Below are positions 10,678-12,138 of a DNA stretch of 12,138 nt, one piece after another. Made by a program: the position numbers and the translations under genes. How positions within the stretch are numbered: position 1 is the first letter of the stretch; each line of letters begins with the position of its first letter. Under the pieces are notes generated by a model. That model was not told where the DNA came from, made no database searches, and saw only the letters and a list, made by a program, of their open reading frames with translations. This DNA comes from JABHCC01 sp034658635 (lineage in GTDB: Bacteria > Bacteroidota > Bacteroidia > Bacteroidales > UBA12481), in assembly GCA_034658635.1 (NCBI GenBank), contig JAYEFL010000183.1:1-12138 (forward strand), read 5' to 3'.

Positions 10678-11382
10678 TTAAAGAATCGAAGTAAAATAGC
10701 TTAACACTTTATTGCGATATCCAGAAATGAGTTCATCACTTTCATTTGCATAATATGGTAATACTACCCTTAAATCGCTATCCAGAATCATATAAAAGGG
10801 AACTTTATCTGATCCTTCCTTCTTATCAATAGAAAAACTAAAGCTCCCAGGAAATCTATAGATGGGCGATTTTATTTGATGAGATTCTGCAAACAGTTTT
10901 AATAAATTCGAGCTTTTAAAATCTGAAATAACAATAATATTATCATATCCTATCGATTGCCCAATATCATTTAAAAACTTAAGAGCATCATCAATACAAG
11001 GAGGACAGAACTGATTCGAGAACCTTAATACTAATTTTGGGGAATCCAAAAGATCATCTACAAAAAGAGAATCACTATCAGAAGTGATTAAATAGATTGA
11101 GCCAAGAATCTCAGAGTCGATTTGAAATTTGAGTGACGATCTATCATTGTATTCACTGATCTCATTTTTGGCAACACTCAATTCAGACATTTGATCTAGT
11201 AACGCAGAGTGATATGCCTTGGTCTTGAAAGCAAAAAAAACGGATAGTCCGATAAAAATGGAAATGATCAAGTAAAGATACCCATCCACCAGCAGAAATC
11301 GAAATGGGTTTGCTTTGGAATAATTACTTTTTTTTGGGGGGGGGGGATTACATTTGCTTTGCTGCCTTCCATATATTGACAT
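10678..11382 (-). CDS. Membrane-anchored thioredoxin-like protein with CPPC motif
   Basis: A 234-residue protein with one transmembrane helix (about 34-53, YLYLIISIFIGLSVFFAF), a linker with coiled-coil-like character (58-80), and a thioredoxin-like domain from about 95. The FSNQFCPPCIDDAL segment holds Cys126 and Cys129, placed after a beta-strand as in thioredoxin folds, and VPFYMILDSDLRVV resembles the cis-Pro strand (TxPxxxxxD) of TlpA-like proteins. It probably faces the periplasm. It is transcribed just ahead of a propeller lipoprotein, a common pairing in Bacteroidota, so it may act on that protein or its partners. The 5' coding end contains a run of 11 C and 8 A (PPPPKK). One base more or less gives early stop codons, so the gene may be phase-variable; a GTG at codon 32 could serve as a start beyond the tract. 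Confidence 0.78.
   Translation of the reverse strand: MSIYGRQQSKCNPPPPKKSNYSKANPFRFLLVDGYLYLIISIFIGLSVFFAFKTKAYHSALLDQMSELSVAKNEISEYNDRSSLKFQIDSEILGSIYLITSDSDSLFVDDLLDSPKLVLRFSNQFCPPCIDDALKFLNDIGQSIGYDNIIVISDFKSSNLLKLFAESHQIKSPIYRFPGSFSFSIDKKEGSDKVPFYMILDSDLRVVLPYYANESDELISGYRNKVLSYFTSIL
11328..11346. repeat. Homopolymer pair T8-G11 in the 5' end of the thioredoxin-like gene
   Basis: On the coding strand it is C11 followed by A8, codons 13-18. With 12 C the frame reads AAG TAA and ends at once; with 10 C it ends at a TGA about 24 codons later. Only C11 (or a change of three) keeps the annotated frame open. Such tracts slip easily in vivo and are also error-prone in sequencing. Confidence 0.85.
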
Positions 11383-11553
11383 TCATTTTATTAGCGTAAA
11401 TGTAAATATTTATCTAATAAATTAGAGTATAATTATCTCTGCAGTTTTCAACAGTTAATGAACCGCTTTTGTCATCTTGATTTCAAAATACAATATCATT
11501 AAAATAACAAGAAAGTTTTTTTTACTCTGATTTGGTTCTGGATTATTAACCAA
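11383..11553. other. AT-rich intergenic region
   Basis: 171 bases between the thioredoxin-like gene and the second fucosidase copy. No reading frame longer than about 15 codons and no clear hairpin or TTTG/TAnnTTTG promoter was found, though the promoter of the thioredoxin/propeller operon should lie here. Confidence 0.5.
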
Positions 11554-12138
11554 CTACCGTCTCCTTCCTCCCTCCTCCAATACCCTCATATCTTCCTCCG
11601 GTAAAGATCCATCAGGTAAAGAGCCTATATTCAGAAGCAGATTAGCATTCATATCTGCAGCATCCCTGAGCATTTTCATAACATCATCAGCTAAATGATG
11701 TTTGCCATCATCATTTTTATTATACCCCCAGGCGTGTGGCTGCATGGTGGTACAGATTTCGCGTGGCTTATCTTTGTTCCTTTCGTAGGCTATTCGCGCC
11801 ACCTCATATTGCGTCCCTACCTGCTTCTTGCCACTTCTTTCAGGGGCCATGAAATCTTCATCGCCGTTCGCTCCTTGCTTAAAAGAGATCAGTACATGGG
11901 GAGATAAACTTCTCACCAATGCATAAGTGGAGCTGATCGGAAACATATGCGGAGTCGAATATACCCCCATAATTGGATCGAACCAGATGCCTGCAATATT
12001 CGGATATAGCTGTTTCGGTAATCTGTTCAGGACTGAAACCTTCAGCTGTAAAACTATCCACCAGTTTGGCATATTCAGTCACCGGGATTTTATCACGCAA
12101 TTGCACCCATTCACCCTTTCCCAACTGGCTATACAGAC
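11554..12138 (-). pseudogene. Second GH29 fucosidase copy, internally deleted and frameshifted, 5' end outside the window
   Basis: The C-terminal part (YPNIAGIWFDPIMGVY to GGRRR) aligns without gaps to the fucosidase at 7775-8911 at roughly four-fifths nucleotide identity by eye. The upstream part (LGKGEWVQLRDKIPVTEYAK to EQITETAIS) is also fucosidase but in another frame. Comparison shows a 344-bp deletion: the offset between the copies is 3779 before and 3435 after the join. The join lies on the 5-base word gatat (12003-12007), which occurs in copy one at both ends of the missing segment (8224-8228 and 8568-8572). The loss includes HHDG and the following strand and shifts the frame, so the gene is dead as written. 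From 12012 to the window end, 127 bases are identical to 8577-8703, in contrast to the diverged C-terminal part. Confidence 0.88.

Noticed and set aside
1..12138. tRNA, rRNA or riboswitch
   Set aside because: No cloverleaf, rRNA-like stretch or recognisable riboswitch core was seen by eye on either strand; covariance-model searches were not possible here.

Overview
The window reads as a fragment of a Bacteroidota genome, probably a free-living, glycan-degrading member of the Bacteroidales/Marinilabiliales type. This rests on protein families typical of that phylum (PF17170-type 6-bladed beta-propeller lipoproteins, GxDLY-type SGNH hydrolase, lipoprotein sulfatase, FAD-dependent oxidoreductase, GH29 fucosidase), on many lipobox signal peptides, and on one clear Bacteroidetes-type promoter (TTTG / TAnnTTTG). 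The assignment is inferred from the families; there is no rRNA or SusC/SusD gene here.

Layout. 1-1437 (+): a degenerate 8-bp tandem array, an alpha/beta-hydrolase lipoprotein and a small secreted beta-rich protein. 1445-2331 (-): a three-gene operon of a DUF134/UPF0251 HTH regulator, a DUF5320 small protein and a NifX-like metal-cofactor protein, with a promoter/operator region at 2326-2382. 2412-3085 (+): a broken 6-bladed propeller gene. 3124-4242 (-): an SGNH esterase. 4308-7720 (+): a trpF remnant, an arylsulfatase and an FAD-dependent oxidoreductase. 7775-8911 (-): a GH29 alpha-L-fucosidase, convergent with the oxidoreductase across a strong hairpin. 8933-9460: an 8-bp tandem array, a transposase remnant and two signal-peptide stubs. 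9510-11382 (-): a membrane thioredoxin-like protein followed by a 6-bladed propeller lipoprotein. 11554-12138 (-): a second, internally deleted fucosidase copy that runs off the window.

The esterase, sulfatase, oxidoreductase and fucosidase together suggest breakdown of a sulfated, esterified, fucose-containing polysaccharide; this is inference from gene content. The DUF134/DUF5320/NifX-like operon is a separate metal or Fe-S related unit that appears autoregulated: a palindromic site lies between its -33 and -7 boxes and is repeated over the start codon.

The most unusual property is how repeats and deletions have shaped genes. Several families of short repeats (7-mers, 8-mers, a ~25-bp word pair, GC-rich palindromes) occur in two or more places, and several copies lie inside reading frames: two in-frame insertions in the sulfatase, the last codons of the beta-rich protein, and the signal peptides of the esterase and the fucosidase. 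Three genes (propeller, trpF, second fucosidase) keep both ends but have lost the middle. Two genes carry homopolymers at their 5' ends that decide the reading frame. The last 127 bases repeat part of the first fucosidase exactly, which looks like a de Bruijn-graph contig end, so the right edge should be treated with caution.
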